Assembly: GCA_012845835.1 (NCBI GenBank)
Contig: JABAKD010000021.1
Span: 9,094,006 to 9,158,005, forward strand
DNA length: 64,000 bases
Source: Undaria pinnatifida
Lineage: Eukaryota; Sar; Phaeophyceae; Laminariales; Alariaceae
Reading direction: 5' to 3'
The position numbers were made by a program, and so were the translations under genes. The notes under the pieces were generated by a model, which ran no database searches, was not told where the DNA came from, and was given only the letters and a program-made list of their open reading frames with translations. How positions within the stretch are numbered: position 1 is the stretch's first letter; each line of letters starts with the position of its first letter. This document shows positions 24,001 through 35,384 of the stretch, in pieces.

Positions 24001-25600
24001 GTTGTTTGTTTTGTGGTTGGGGAAAGACGGGAAAGTTGTGGTTGGCCTGAGAACGCTGGTGGGTATACTGAAAGGCTGGCCGGGAGGTACCGTTGGTGGC
24101 CTTGTACAGGCGGGTAGTTTGGGCCAGGGTAGCCGTGAAAGATAGTTGGAAGGTGCTCTAATGTTTTTTGATAGGAGAACTAACCAGACCGTGAGGTGGA
24201 GCGCGGTTGCTATCTCCACATGGTCGGCGATGCCGTGGATACATCGGTGACAATTTCGAGAAAGGCAACCCAACCAGATGGAGGGAACAGTTGCTGTCCT
24301 CGAGTCTGTAGGGAGCATCGCCAGGCGTTGACCTTCGTCGGGAAATACGAGACCCGAGAATATTGGCTCTGTTCGATCGCGTGTGATCGGAAGTGTCCAG
24401 GTAGTGGGCCGTGGATTAGGCGGGATCGGGGGAGACCGGAGCAAGGCGGCTCTGTGGTAACACGTCGGGGTGGAGAGGGCGTAAGGGATTTGGCAGGTGC
24501 GCCTTGGCGGCAATGGAGGGGGCCGGGACAGAGGTGCTCCGTGGAAACTGATCGCGTTAGAGGGGGGAGTGCGACAGAGTTGTTTTGTCGCGTTTGGAAA
24601 GGGTCGGAACGAGGCCGGTAGTTGGTGGGTTCGGTGAGAAATACGGAAACCGAACGGGTTTTGCTCGTTTGCAAAGTGGCGGATTAGGGGGACTAGGTGG
24701 CTGCCAACTGAATAAAGCGGTTGTTTTTTCGGTTTATGTATGGTATTGCCAGTCTCGGGTGTACCGTTACCGAATCTAGAGATACGGACTGGGAGGGCAG
24801 TGGTACGGGATCTTTTTCCGGCGTCTGTCGACTTCGAAACCATTGTCCCAGGTAGGAAATATAGGATGATCTCCGGCATTTGTCGGTCTCGGAACCAATG
24901 ACCATGGTGGGTTGTAGGATCGGTTCCGATACTTGGTCTAAGCAGAGTGAGCTTCAGGGTCGTGGTGTGACTAAAACAATCAGGCTAGGGCGATGCCGGA
25001 AACTGCTCCACTTCGTGATAATTATAAAACATAGGAGAATAATCCAAAAGGGTGGCACTGCTAAGGGTCGAACATCCCAGATAAGGTAGTTTGGTGTAGG
25101 CTGACCGCAGTGACGCGCGAAATAGTGGTCAGTTGCGGCTGTCTCTAGAACTGTCGCGTGGAGATGGTGAGGGTGCAGCTGGCTGATCTAGAGAAAAGCA
25201 TCGGCTGGGTCCGCGTGATCGCAAAGGGAATCTCTGCATCGTATCACCGAGGCTCTTGGAGGCTCTCCGTTGGTGGCGTTTAAATAAGCGGGGCGAAGAT
25301 GGCCTGGAGGTTCTGTCTCCAAGTTCTGGAGGAGAAGGACAAAACTCGCGAAGAAACGCCGTACCTGATCTCGGTCTCCACGCAATGCATGAGGGTTGCG
25401 AGGAAGACGGGGCAGGGGGCCCGGGGCATGTTCTTGTCAACTTTGGTCGCTAGTGTTGTCTTCATGACGGGCCCACTGCTGGAATATGAAAAACCCGAGC
25501 CTGTGTCCTTGCCGTCGCTGCCGTTGCCGTTGCCGCGCGTTGTTGCTTTCGCTGCTCGTTCCTTCACTGTTTGGGGTGCCCCGTGAGCACCACCTACAGC
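21071..25600. other. Repeat-derived intergenic DNA with local minisatellites
   Basis: No gene recognised. Local repeats are two copies of CGGCGCGGTGGCTGCA spaced about 46 bp (22113 and 22159) and scattered GGAGCTCTGGTCG-like words at 22330-22600. A 365-codon open frame on the minus strand (23782-24879) has Pro/Arg/Thr-rich, low-information content and no motif. I treat it as fortuitous. Confidence 0.45.
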
Positions 25601-26340
25601 GGGTGAGTCCTATGATAGTAAGGTGTTCTATATAGACTAGACTATGTACGCAGATTTTTTACCCTCACAACAGTACCTTGCGCTGAGAAGTTTGACAGAA
25701 GAAGCGATGTGTTTGTGTTTATAAGAGGGGAGACGCTCGACTTTCGAACCCATGCTAACTAATGGAAATGTGTTTCCCGGCCACAACGGCCTCCGACTCA
25801 TGTTGTACACGCTACGCTGCCCTGGAACTACTGCATGCCGTTGTGTACATTGTCATACGCGTTACGAGAGCGAATGCCGTGTGGTATTTATTACCCATCA
25901 CACTGAGTCGATACGTCAGCATGCTACCTACGACGAAGACAAAATACAAATTACTACGTTGCAAATGTTCGCACCTAACAGCAGTTACGCGACCTATCTC
26001 TAGGCTGCAATCTGTTATATTACACTATTGAACGCTGTTGTACGCAACACTCGTCTCGTCAGTGGTGACTCTCCATTTTGATCATATACACGTGTTGTCA
26101 CGCATTGTTGTCATACTGGTCAGGTTACCCTGTACTATATTTTAGTTTTTTTGCTTATTTTTGCGATATGTTTCAGAATGAGAGGCCTGTACCTGCCACG
26201 GATGCATTTTAGTTGTGCATTTATGAGAGATAGGTCTGTACCTTCTGGGACCATTGTTGCTGCCCCCTACATGATGTGCTGTATACGGAGACAGCAACAA
26301 GGTCCATCGAAGTCTGAGCCTGTCCAAGCCTCAGAATAAC
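25601..26340. other. Intergenic stretch, no gene seen
   Basis: Short frames only and no motif. CTACGCTGCCCTGG and ACGCTGCGC-type words hint at a degenerate link to the array that follows. Confidence 0.4.
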
Positions 26341-27015
26341 GAACTGCTATGCGTAAATACTCCGCGTCTCATCCGTTGACACCCAGTGTTTTATTTTCGG
26401 TATATTTTCGTTTGTAGTCTAGTCTATTTGCTTGTCCACATATTTTGTTTGTTTATTCATCTATTTATTTCCTCTTTTTCTTTTGATCAATTTTCTTTCT
26501 GTTTTCCACAAAATTTGTACGGAAGTAAGATGTTTGTCTACTGTGACGAGAGCTGTCGTCGCACCCACACCTGCAATGGGAGGGTCTGCGCCTGGTCGAG
26601 CCGTGTGTTGTTGTCTCCTATGTTGTGGGAGACAGCAACCAGTCTCCTCTCGTCTGTGCCTTCCCGCGCCGTAATGCTATACTACTATTAGTACTGCTGT
26701 GTGTTCACATGCCCTACCTCCCATTGCTGTTATAAAGCTTCAAGTGACTGCCGTTCAAAACTAAACTGCTGTGCTGACATGCTCCGCGTCTTGACACTCC
26801 AAGAAGAGCTTTTGCATCCACTGATTTTCTGAACTGCTGTGTGTGCTGACATTCTTCTCGTCTTCTCACTTCGGCAGCTGTTTCGCTCAATTAATTTAAT
26901 ATAATTGTTGGCGCTGTGGTACGCTGAGCTTACTGCAGCTTATCGCTGTTGTTTTGCTCGATACGCTGCGCTTACTGCAGCGTCTTATAATTGTTTTGCT
27001 CGATACGCTCTCTGG
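26341..27015. repeat. Minisatellite, clearest unit 42 bp
   Basis: TACGCTGNGCTTACTGCAG occurs at 26920 and 26962, with a third unit beginning at 27004, giving an exact 42 bp spacing. Because 42 is a multiple of three, the frame stays open as a 14-residue repeat. Upstream (26341-26880) ACTGCTGTG...GCTGACATGCTCC-like words recur with more divergence. Probably non-coding. Confidence 0.6.
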
Positions 27016-27139
27016 TACCGCGTGCGGATTCATTCGTGGACCGGGTACATATGGCTGAATGCTGAGCACGGTTTTCTCGTGATGTTTTCACTTTCTCTCC
27101 CACTTAGATCGAGGTTGATATTTCCATGTTTTTGCTTTT

Positions 27140-27310
27140 TTTCGTTCGTGATCAAACCGGCGATTTTTTCTCCCGAGCAAACACACACGAGCAAATACAC
27201 GTTTGCCAATAATCAAACCCACGTTTACCCATGAGCGAGCACCATGATCACACACGTTTGCTCGTGATCAAACCCAACTCCACGTTTGCTCGTAATCAAG
27301 CTGGAGGTGA
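27140..27310. repeat. Minisatellite of ACGTTTGCTCGTGATCAAACC words
   Basis: The word ACGTTTGCTCGTGATCAAAC and variants (TTCGTTCGTGATCAAACC, CGTTTGCCAATAATCAAACC) recur about five times at about 30-40 bp spacing. It contains the dyad TGATCA. No coding potential. Confidence 0.6.
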
Positions 27311-27319
27311 TCGCTCTTG

Positions 27320-28435
27320 ATCAATCTAAAAATAGTGCTGTCAATTTGATTACGCTGTGCATGCCTACCTTCATCTGTCATTTCATTTTGCTGGGGAGTA
27401 TCCCACTGTTGTTACTGCTGCCTCGTCGGGTTGCTGTTGCTCTTGTGGCTACAGCGACATCGGTTCTGTGTGCAGTAGTTGCTTAAGCGCCTTCCTGTTT
27501 TTCCACCCCTTTCTTTGTTCCTTTGTCCCTTTATTTTGTGTTCTGTTTTGGATGCAGGCGATGATTGCGGTGTGGACATCGCTGTCGTCAGACCCAGCAA
27601 GCAGTGCCCACATAGTTGGCTCTCTCTAGGATATAGCAACGACACGGATACTAGAGCCGCTTGATGATGTAGCTTGTTCTTTTTTATTGAACCGGATGTC
27701 ATGTGCGCACGCATAGTTCCATTCCCTTGTGTATTGAAAGGTTCGCATGCTCCGCTGTATTTGTCAACTCTCTGCCGTTTGCACTCATCTCTCAAGCAAT
27801 GTATTTTGCTGATTGGCCGCTGTTCTCTGGTGTGTTACCGCCTGACCGCCTCCGCCTGTCTCTACTGCTGGTTGTTTTCTTTCGCATGTCCTGCTCAATT
27901 TAGCAGAAGAGCATGATTGCGCACGTAGTTTGCGCTCCTTTGTTTGTACAAAGACTCGCATACTACGCTATATTCCTCGTGCTGCTTTTCTCTGCTGTTA
28001 ATATATGCTGTTGCTTTCTGCCGCGGTTGCTGCCTTGCCGTGTAATTGTTTTTCTTTCGTTTTGTTTTTTTCGTGCTTGTGTTGCTTCTGTTCGATATGA
28101 TATGTTTGTTTGGCAGGAGGGGGAAGACATGAATGTCTTTGAAAGATGGCTCCACACTTAGTGTTGAGGCCTTTGTTGTTGTCTCCAGTTCTACAGGAAA
28201 CGACAACGCAGCCCCTGTTCAGCTGCGTGGGTCCATCATTTACTACCGCCGTCCGGTTAACGTCTCTGCCCACAATTGTTACAATTCTTACTCTGTTCCT
28301 TTCTTTCCATTGTTCTTCAACTCGTGATAGGGAGAAGGTGCCGCCTTCGTCAGAGGCCTGCAACGGCACGGAATCACTCAACACTAAACGACGGGTACCA
28401 AGCTTGCATCGCAAAAGCGAAGGCGACGGAAGGAC
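27320..28435. other. Intergenic, pyrimidine-rich stretch
   Basis: Short overlapping frames, C/T-rich on the plus strand. No recognised protein motif. Confidence 0.4.
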
Positions 28436-28499
28436 GCCCATCTAGACCAGCTTGTTTTCCAGCGCTCCGTTCTCTTTCCCGCGCGCCGTTCCCTCACGT

Positions 28500-28725
28500 C
28501 GAACCCTGGCTTGTGCGAACTCTTCCGTTCCGAATCCCTGTCCGCGCGCTGTTCCCTAGCCCCGATGCTTTTCCCGCACAATGTTCTCTGGTTCAAAAGC
28601 CTTGCCCGTGCACCGATCGCTTGCTCTGAAGTCTAGCCCGTGCGATGTGCCGCCGTTTCAATGCTCCGAACCCCTGCTCGTGCGCTGTAACGCCTTTCTT
28701 TCGCTCCGAGCCCTTGCCTGTGCCT
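28500..28725 (+). repeat. Minisatellite with 32 bp then 40 bp units
   Basis: Units of the form GARYCCTTGCCCGTGCG... begin at 28501, 28532, 28564, 28596, 28628, 28668 and 28708. Spacings are 31, 32, 32, 32, 40 and 40 bp. The 40 bp class carries an extra block before the next GAR start, so the array appears to have changed unit length part way along. Confidence 0.7.
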
Positions 28726-28759
28726 TCTTTTCGTCACGACGCCTCGTCTCTGTCCGCCA

Positions 28760-30880
28760 ACTAGGTGTCTGCGCCATGCGTAAGGACCAGAGGTACTTGT
28801 TCGGACTGCAAGAGTCACGTGCCGGACTACAACACCAACTACTGGCGACTGCGCTAGAGCGACCATAACTGGGTCCGCCAACAAAGCGAAGAGTTTCTTA
28901 CCATGTTTCTTGTTCTCGTATTAGTTGTTTAGTTACACTTTGACCACGAGTCCTGTTGAGAAGTTGTTGGGGGAAGAATGGTGCATCCATTTGGTGGCCG
29001 CTGTTCGATTTGGAGTGGGGTAGTTCGGTCGAAAAACATTGTGATGCTTTGTTGCGATAACGGGGTGAATGGTATATGTGGGTATCTGTATCTACGAAAT
29101 TACTCTTGTTTACGAAACGTAGGTTTACGTGTTCGGTCATAGTACTGTATCCTCTTGTCCGCTCGTGGTTCGCCAGTGTGAGTTCTATAATTTTCTGGTG
29201 TTGGTTGTTGTTGGCCGTGTTATTTCGTCTTGCTTTTTGCCCCTTTCGACTCAGTTCTTCCTTTGGAGTATTAACTGTTGCTACAACTTTTCTGCGTTCG
29301 TAATGGCTTGTTTCGGAGTTACGAGCGGGATTTCATCGGTTCTTTGCTCGTTGTATGGGTTTCCCCTAGGCATCTGCGTTGATTCTATTTCACAGCTCAT
29401 GGGGGGTATGCCATGTTTCTAGGATCGGCACTGCTTTGTCACCAGTCGGATAGGGTCTCTTGAGCAGTGATGGGGTTGTGTTTATTAGTTGGGAATGAGT
29501 CGAATTTGAATAGACTATTAAGTGGTTGTTTGATAAGGGCTACATACTTATCCTTGACCTTTGGCCGTCTGTTTGGTTTGAGGTTTATTGTGTCAGATTC
29601 TTCCTCTTCGTGCTTTGATACCTGGCATCGGAGTTCCGCTTTTGCCAAAGGTTTTGGATTTCCATGCCTGTCATGCCGTTTTTTTTTCGTTTTTGCGGTA
29701 TGGTATTGAGCTACCGCCGTTGCCTTTCGGTGAAGAATTTTATTGTATGAGGGCAGACTCAAAAAGGAGTATACGAGTCAGTTCCGAGGAGTTGCGTGCT
29801 GCTTTCGTGCAAGTTAATTTCGTTCACATTTAAACTTTTAGCCTTTGAATAGTGGTCAGGCTATCAAAACACGCAGTGAAAAGGCAGAGGGGAGGGTTTT
29901 CATCGAGGATTTCCTTCTTGTGGCCCCTGTGTTTTCCGTTTGTTAGCCTATCCTCGAGGATATATATGTATTTCTGTGAAGATTTTACCCTTGGCTATAC
30001 AGTCACGGGATTGCTATAGCATATTGCTCTTGTTATCGCATTATACTAGGCGGAATGTTACGGTTCCGTGACAATTTCAAGAGTTACTATGACAGAGGCG
30101 TTTTCATGGTAGTAGGCGCCGCGATATTTACGTCCCCTTCCTAAGTCGGGTGCGCCTGCCCCACCCGGATACAACCAACCAAACATCTATCAATTCCTTG
30201 GGTTCACGTTCGTAAGCCTTTTGAATATGCAATCAAGTCACCATTTACACACTATTTTCATGGGAGGCTTCACATCTTGAGCACTTCCACAGGGTACTTG
30301 CTCTCTTTCTCCGAGGAATGCACAAACGCCTTCTGAACTCGGTCCTATTGGCCCTTCGGAGGTCAGTCACTATGAATAAATTCGAGGCGTGCTACATAGC
30401 CCACATGGCAACCCTGCGATGCTAGTAGGCTAGACTATATATCCCCCTCTGCTTCGCCTTGATAGATATCCTCGTCTGTCTCACCTTGACTCCAGACCTC
30501 ACTGCCTAGGGCACGATTCGTAAAATATTTAATAAGGTGCATATCGGCTATACCGGCTGCCGCTGGTATACTTCATTCGTGAGTGCCACTAGCTTTCCAT
30601 CACGGAAGCAGATGCATATAATCCGACTTCCGCCGGTTTTTTCATTTTTCGCGTACATAGTGCCAGGGACTTGGTCTGACCGCTCCAATTCATTAAATTT
30701 TGTGTTTTCCTCCTGTAGTAGTTGTGGTAAGATTTTCCACTTTTTACAGAAAACATACCGAATTCGTCCCTCACCCTTCAACGCCCTTGGCGCATGCCAT
30801 GCCGTCCGAACCCATCTCCAGATGCCGCCAAGATCTGGCTACTACTACCTTTGCCAGTTGAACTTTCCTTACATATATGA
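28760..30880. other. Intergenic stretch, no gene seen
   Basis: No motif or repeat found by eye. Frames are short, and the longest (29439-29762, minus) matches no family I know. Confidence 0.4.
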
Positions 30881-30881
30881 T

Positions 30882-31230
30882 AAAAATTAAAATACACTCC
30901 AGCTGTGAGATCGAAGATTTCGTCGAAACTCATCTTTGCAAGCTGTGTGTGATACTCCGATCGCGCGCATTACGGGTTGTGTGTCCTCATTAAGGATATA
31001 GGTCGGCGACTCCCCTTACAGCTACAGTGTAGCTATCAGGGTCAACAGGATGATTTTAGTCAGTCTGTGCGCGGAAACTATAAAACCCGTTTCTGAGGGG
31101 GACAGAATCTGACAGCTGTGAAGGGAAAGGGGGGGTCTGGTTTTGATCAAAAGCGAGCGGGTTTGGAGGGGGGCGGGGGGGGGGGGGGGGGGGGGGAAGG
31201 GGCAATTTGTGCATGTAAGCTATAAATCCT
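30882..31230 (+). repeat. GR-family dispersed element, copy 2 (inverted)
   Basis: Inverted relative to copies at 7.3 and 61.4 kb. It starts sharply with AAAAATTAAAATACACTCC, carries the dyad AGCTACAGTGTAGCT (31020-31034) and the word GTGCGCGGAAACTATAAAACC, then runs into poly-G (31160-31196). As expected from its orientation, runs are G on this strand where copies 1 and 4 have C. Confidence 0.8.
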
Positions 31231-31560
31231 TTCGAGGGGATAAATCTGACGGTTTTGGCACCAGTATATTATTGGGGGCGGGGGGGGGGGGGGGGGGGGG
31301 GGGGGGGTGGGGCGGGGGGGGGGGGGGGGGCAGCTTGATATGTGCCTGGAAACTATACATTATTTCGAGGGGATAAATGTGACATTTTTGGAAATAATAC
31401 ATCAGTTTATCGTGTATATCCTGGGGTAAGTCGTACAATCAGTGAGTAAAGAGAGGGTGGAGTGTTCGAGGGGGTGGGGTTGGGATGGGTTGGGGGGGGA
31501 GGGTGGGGGGTTGGGGCGGGGGTGGGGGGTGGGGGGGGGTGGGGGGGGGGAAGGGCTTTA
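31231..31560 (+). repeat. Poly-G rich GR-derived repeat
   Basis: Two or more degenerate units each with ..GGAAACTATA..TTTCGAGGGGATAAATSTGAC.. followed by very long G tracts (31277-31330 and 31485-31552). Only the linkers between G runs are readable. Lengths of the runs are unlikely to be exact. Confidence 0.65.
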
Positions 31561-31571
31561 GGTGAGGGGTT

Positions 31572-32245
31572 TGTTATACGTGTGGTGCTAGGTCTAGGCG
31601 AAGGTGCGGGTGATGGGGAAGAAGGGGGCGTTCGAGGCGGGGGGGGGGGGGGGGAAACAGCGGCATGGATGGCTCTCGAAAGATAATGAGGTGATATCCT
31701 GTGCGTGAAGTGTTTATTAATGTGGCGGATTTCGATATTTGGTGGGGCGTTTGAGTAAGGGAGAGCAAGAGAGGGGGGGGGGGGGATGATTTTTTAGGAG
31801 GTTTAGGTCACAAATAATATTCAAATACACTTCGGCTGTGAGATCAAAGATATGTATCAGCTTGTCATACGCGTGGTGCTAGGTCTAGGCGATCGTGCAG
31901 GTGGTCGGGAAAGAGGGGGCGTTGGAGGGGGGGGGGGGGGGGGGGGGGGACACAGCGGCATGGATGGCTCTCGAAAGATAATGAGTGATATCCTGTGCGT
32001 GACGTGTTTATTAATGTGGCGGATTTTGATATTTGGTGGGGCGTTTGAGTAAGGGAGAGCAAGAGGGGGGGGGGGGGATTTTTAGGAGGCTTAGGTCACA
32101 AATAATATTCAAATACACTTCGGCTGTGAGATCAAAGATATGTAGCAGCTTGTTATACGCGTGGTGCTAGGTCTAGGCGATCGTGTAGGTGGTCGGAAAA
32201 GAGGGGGCGTTGGAGAGGGGGGGGGGGGGGGGGGGGGGGGGGGAA
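31572..32245 (+). repeat. Tandem repeat, unit about 290 bp, three copies
   Basis: The word TGTYATACGYGTGGTGCTAGG starts at 31572, 31863 and 32151 (spacings 291 and 288). The units share GCATGGATGGCTCTCGAAAG and AATACACTTCGGCTGTGAGATC. The last word matches the end of the GR element, so the array looks like a tandemly amplified, truncated GR element. Each unit includes a G run of variable length. Confidence 0.8.
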
Positions 32246-32720
32246 TAATTGAAACTTTCGTCATGGATGGTCAGAAAGATAATGACGTGGTATCAACTGC
32301 GTATAGGTGGTTTATTACTCAGGCCGATTTTGATTGTGAGTGGGGCGTTTGGACAGACTAGGCGGAAGGGGGGGGGGGGGATCGGGGGACGGAGGGGCGG
32401 GGGGGGGGAAAGGGTTGGGGTTTGTTATGAAAAAGAGGTCAGTGGAGGGGGAGGGGAGGGGGGGGGGGGGGGGGGGGGGGCGGGGGGCGGGACATTTCAA
32501 TATGTGCGCGGAAACTATAAATTCTCAAAGGGGACAAACCTGACGATTGAAGCAATAAGACATCCCTTTTATATCATCTGGCTTGTAATGTTTACTATTC
32601 TAGAAGGTTTGATGTTAGATGCAGCATGCAACCCAGTGTTTAAGTGTAGTAAATAACGTGTTAAATCTTCACAGTTTGTTGTTGTATGATACAGCGATCG
32701 AAAGCTAGAATATTTTATAG
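32246..32720 (+). repeat. Further GR-derived G-run sequence
   Basis: G tracts at 32368-32411 and 32451-32490 are followed by CGCGGAAACTATAAATTCTCAAAGGGGAC, the GR landmark. The remainder up to 32720 is unassigned. Confidence 0.5.
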
Positions 32721-32733
32721 AATATTTGTAGGT

Positions 32734-32950
32734 ACCATTATTTTCTGACATCGCTAATTATAAGAAAGAGATACGTATTGTCAAATGCAACAGGCGAGGT
32801 GATGTGGTCATGCACTGTGTTTGTCACCATCATCATACAGTCACCATTATTATCGACATCGCTAATTATACGCACGAGATACGTATTGCCAAATACAGCA
32901 TGCGAGGTGATGTATGTGGCCATGTGCTGCCTCCGTCATTGAGCATTAGA
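32734..32950 (+). repeat. Two-copy tandem repeat, unit 109 bp
   Basis: ACCATTATT..GACATCGCTAATTATA..GAGATACGTATTG.CAAAT begins at 32734 and again at 32843. The copies differ at scattered positions and by small indels. Confidence 0.7.
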
Positions 32951-33139
32951 GGGAGGGATGCGAATCGACGCTTGGTATACATGTGCTCAATTACGTTACC
33001 TCATTAGTCATACTTGGTATATACGCGCTCAATCACGTTACCTCGTTAGTAATACTTCGCTTGGCATAGGTGGGGAGGCGATCATGCACACGGTATGTAC
33101 GAAATACCCTACGTAATGGGTTGGTAAGGTTGTTTACCG

Positions 33140-33880
33140 CAATTTTAACACATCTGCTTGTGCTTCCTTTTCCAAATTATTTTTGTCTCAAATAAATGTA
33201 CGATTTCACGCCTATGATTTTACCTTGTCGATGTGGGGCTCTGCGGTCGTCAATTTTAAGTCAGAGATACGTCCTACAAATACATCAGGCGAGGTGGGTA
33301 TGTGATGTCATATATTGCGATGTCATCACTATTGATCGCGGGGGTGATTTTACTTCGTGAGGTAAATGGTACTGTGTTTCGTAGAGGTCGTCTCAGGAGG
33401 GTATGCGATGGGTCGGCAGTGTATCACGTCTGTTTGTGCTTCCTTTTCAACTTATTATTGTCTCAAATGTGCGATTTCACGTCCATGATTTTTACCGTGC
33501 CGCTGTGGGGCTCTGAGGTCGCCAATTCTAAGACAGAGATACATCTTACAAATACAGCAGTTGAGGTGGGCATGCAATCGTCATATATATGCGATGTCAC
33601 TACTATTGAAGGCGAGGGTGACTTCACTTCGTCAGGCATATGCTACTGCGTTTCGTAAAGGTTGTCTCACGTGGACATGCGATGTCACCACTATTGAACG
33701 CGAGGGTGACTTCCCTTCGTTAGGCACATTTCACTGCGTTTGGAATAGTAGGGGTTGTCAGGCAATCATGTAAGCGGATGGAGGCACGAAATACCCTGCG
33801 TAATAGGTTGGTCGCGCGGTTTCACCGCAGTGTTAACATCCCTGTCTGTACTTACTTTCCACATTATTATAGACTATATA
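33140..33880 (+). repeat. Degenerate tandem repeat, about 280 bp and larger
   Basis: The block starting CTGYTTGTGCTTCCTTTTC at about 33153 recurs near 33430 and, more diverged, near 33840. Shared words include GATGTGGGGCTCTG and GAGATACRTCYTACAAATACA. A nested shorter repeat GCGATGTCACYACTATTGAA..GCGAGGGTGACTTC occurs twice at 33590-33720. GAGATACGTATTG-like words link it to the 109 bp repeat just upstream. Confidence 0.6.
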
Positions 33881-33889
33881 TAGTGTACA

Positions 33890-34490
33890 CTTATACGTCC
33901 TGTTTTCTCCCCACTGTCGTCGAAGATGTTGTAGTCCTGTAGATGTTGCGTCCATGTCTGGTGCTCTTGTTAGTGGTGTTCATGAAAACATGCCCTAACA
34001 TGTAGTAGATGATTGCTCAGTGGTGTTCCTTTCCTTTACATCAAGCCAGGTAGTATATGCCAACGCAACCGCTTGCTTGAAAAATGACAAAGAAATTCCT
34101 CACACACCTGACACAGAGAAGACGCGGCCCGGAGATTGTTCAGTATACCGACGGTCAGGAACAGGTTATCGAGCAGCGCACTTGATTTTTACTACCGGTT
34201 CTCACTCCACCTAAGACACTACGGGCATGCGTTGGACCCAGTTCGCTGATGCCCAAAACCAATTTCAAAGGAGGTGATGTGGTGGGCGAATGCTATAATG
34301 ATTTGCGCTGCTTCGATTACCCTGCCTCTCGTTCTGTTTGTTCTTGCGTTCTTGATCAACCTGCCATTTGGCAACGAGCAGTTGTAACGCATTTTTAGGT
34401 TTGTGTGAAGACTTTATGTGGACTATGTGATGTTTCAGACTCGTAGGGACCTCAATTTGGAACCCATGGTATATGGGTTCCACCTTTTGA
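33890..34490. other. Intergenic stretch, no gene seen
   Basis: No coding motif and no clear repeat. Confidence 0.4.
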
Positions 34491-34499
34491 CTGGTGTTC

Positions 34500-34910
34500 G
34501 TATGCGGACGTATATATGGTTCTAGTGTGTCGTATGTCCGCGTGGTTTTTGTTTCACGTATGTTTCGGTTGATATTCTAGACTCGGTTATCGTATTGTTT
34601 CAAAGTGGTGCTTTCCGCGTTTGTGATGTTACACGTATATGTTTTGGTTTATGTTCTAGACTTTGTTATCGTGTTGTTTCGGAGCGGTATTTTCGAATAC
34701 ATGTTATTTTGTAACCACGTAGGTTTTGCTACACGTGTACGTTTTGGTTGATGTTCTAGGTTTCGTTATCGTATTGTATCAGGGTGTTGTTTTCGAATAC
34801 ATATTATTTTGTCTTGTTTGTTTTGCAACCACGTGGTTTTTTCTACACGTACTTTTTGTTCTAGACCTCATTATCGTATTGTATCAGAATCGTGTTTTCG
34901 AACATAGATT
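34500..34910 (+). repeat. Degenerate tandem array around TTCTAG / GTTATCGT words
   Basis: TTCTAG occurs at 34520, 34575, 34654, 34754 and 34859. It is followed by CGTTATCGTATTGT-like and TTTTCGAATACAT-like words and preceded by ACACGTRYGTTTTGG. Spacing grows from 55 to 105 bp along the array. Confidence 0.65.
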
Positions 34911-35027
34911 CGGGGGGCCTAAAACGAAGTTGCGAGGGACGTTTGGGAATTTCAACGTTCCCCCTCGCGGCTTTTGTCAAGTATGGTTAAATGCATATTT
35001 ATCCCTGAAGATAGACATGCAGTAACC

Positions 35028-35098
35028 AGCCTTGACAACTATGGGTTGTAGCGGTATCATAATGCACTTATGATACCGTTACTCTTCATAGTTCGGCT
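35028..35098 (+). other. Long hairpin, microRNA-precursor-like
   Basis: The core CGGTATCATAA (35052-35062) pairs perfectly with TTATGATACCG (35068-35078) across a 5 nt loop. It continues as four more pairs (35048-35051 with 35079-35082, one G-T), a symmetric 4x4 internal loop, then AACTATG (35037-35043) with CATAGTT (35087-35093), and AGCC with GGCT at the base. In all, about 26 pairs in 71 nt. The shape resembles a pre-miRNA or a small inverted-repeat remnant. Expression is unknown, and both strands would fold. Confidence 0.5.
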
Positions 35099-35168
35099 AT
35101 GTGTGTATTATTGATTTCGCTACGCAGTGTGGGTTGAATCGAAATACGGAGTGAGGTAAGGTTTAAAT

Positions 35169-35280
35169 AAAAAAAAAAAAAAAAAGGGGGGGCGGGGGGG
35201 GGGAAGGGGGGAGGGGGGGGGGGGAAGGGAGGGGGGGGGGGAAAGGGAGGGGGGGGGGGGGGGGAGGGGGGGATTTCACA
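35169..35280 (+). repeat. A17 run followed by G-rich tract
   Basis: Seventeen A (35169-35185) run directly into about 85 bp of almost pure G with isolated A and C. The arrangement looks like a slipped simple repeat beside GR-derived sequence. Confidence 0.7.
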
Positions 35281-35384
35281 GGAAAGCGTTGGTACGTGTA
35301 GGTAGTCTGCTTATTGAGTATCCCGCCATGTGGGTGGGTGACATGTGATGAGTTGTGGGAGGTTTGGCGATGTTTCGGAGACTC

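Noticed and set aside
23782-24879. 365-codon open frame on the minus strand, the longest non-transposon frame besides the EsV-1-7 gene
   Set aside because: Pro/Arg/Thr/Ser-rich, no domain, in a repeat-derived G-rich region. Opposite-strand frames of similar quality exist. Probably open by composition.
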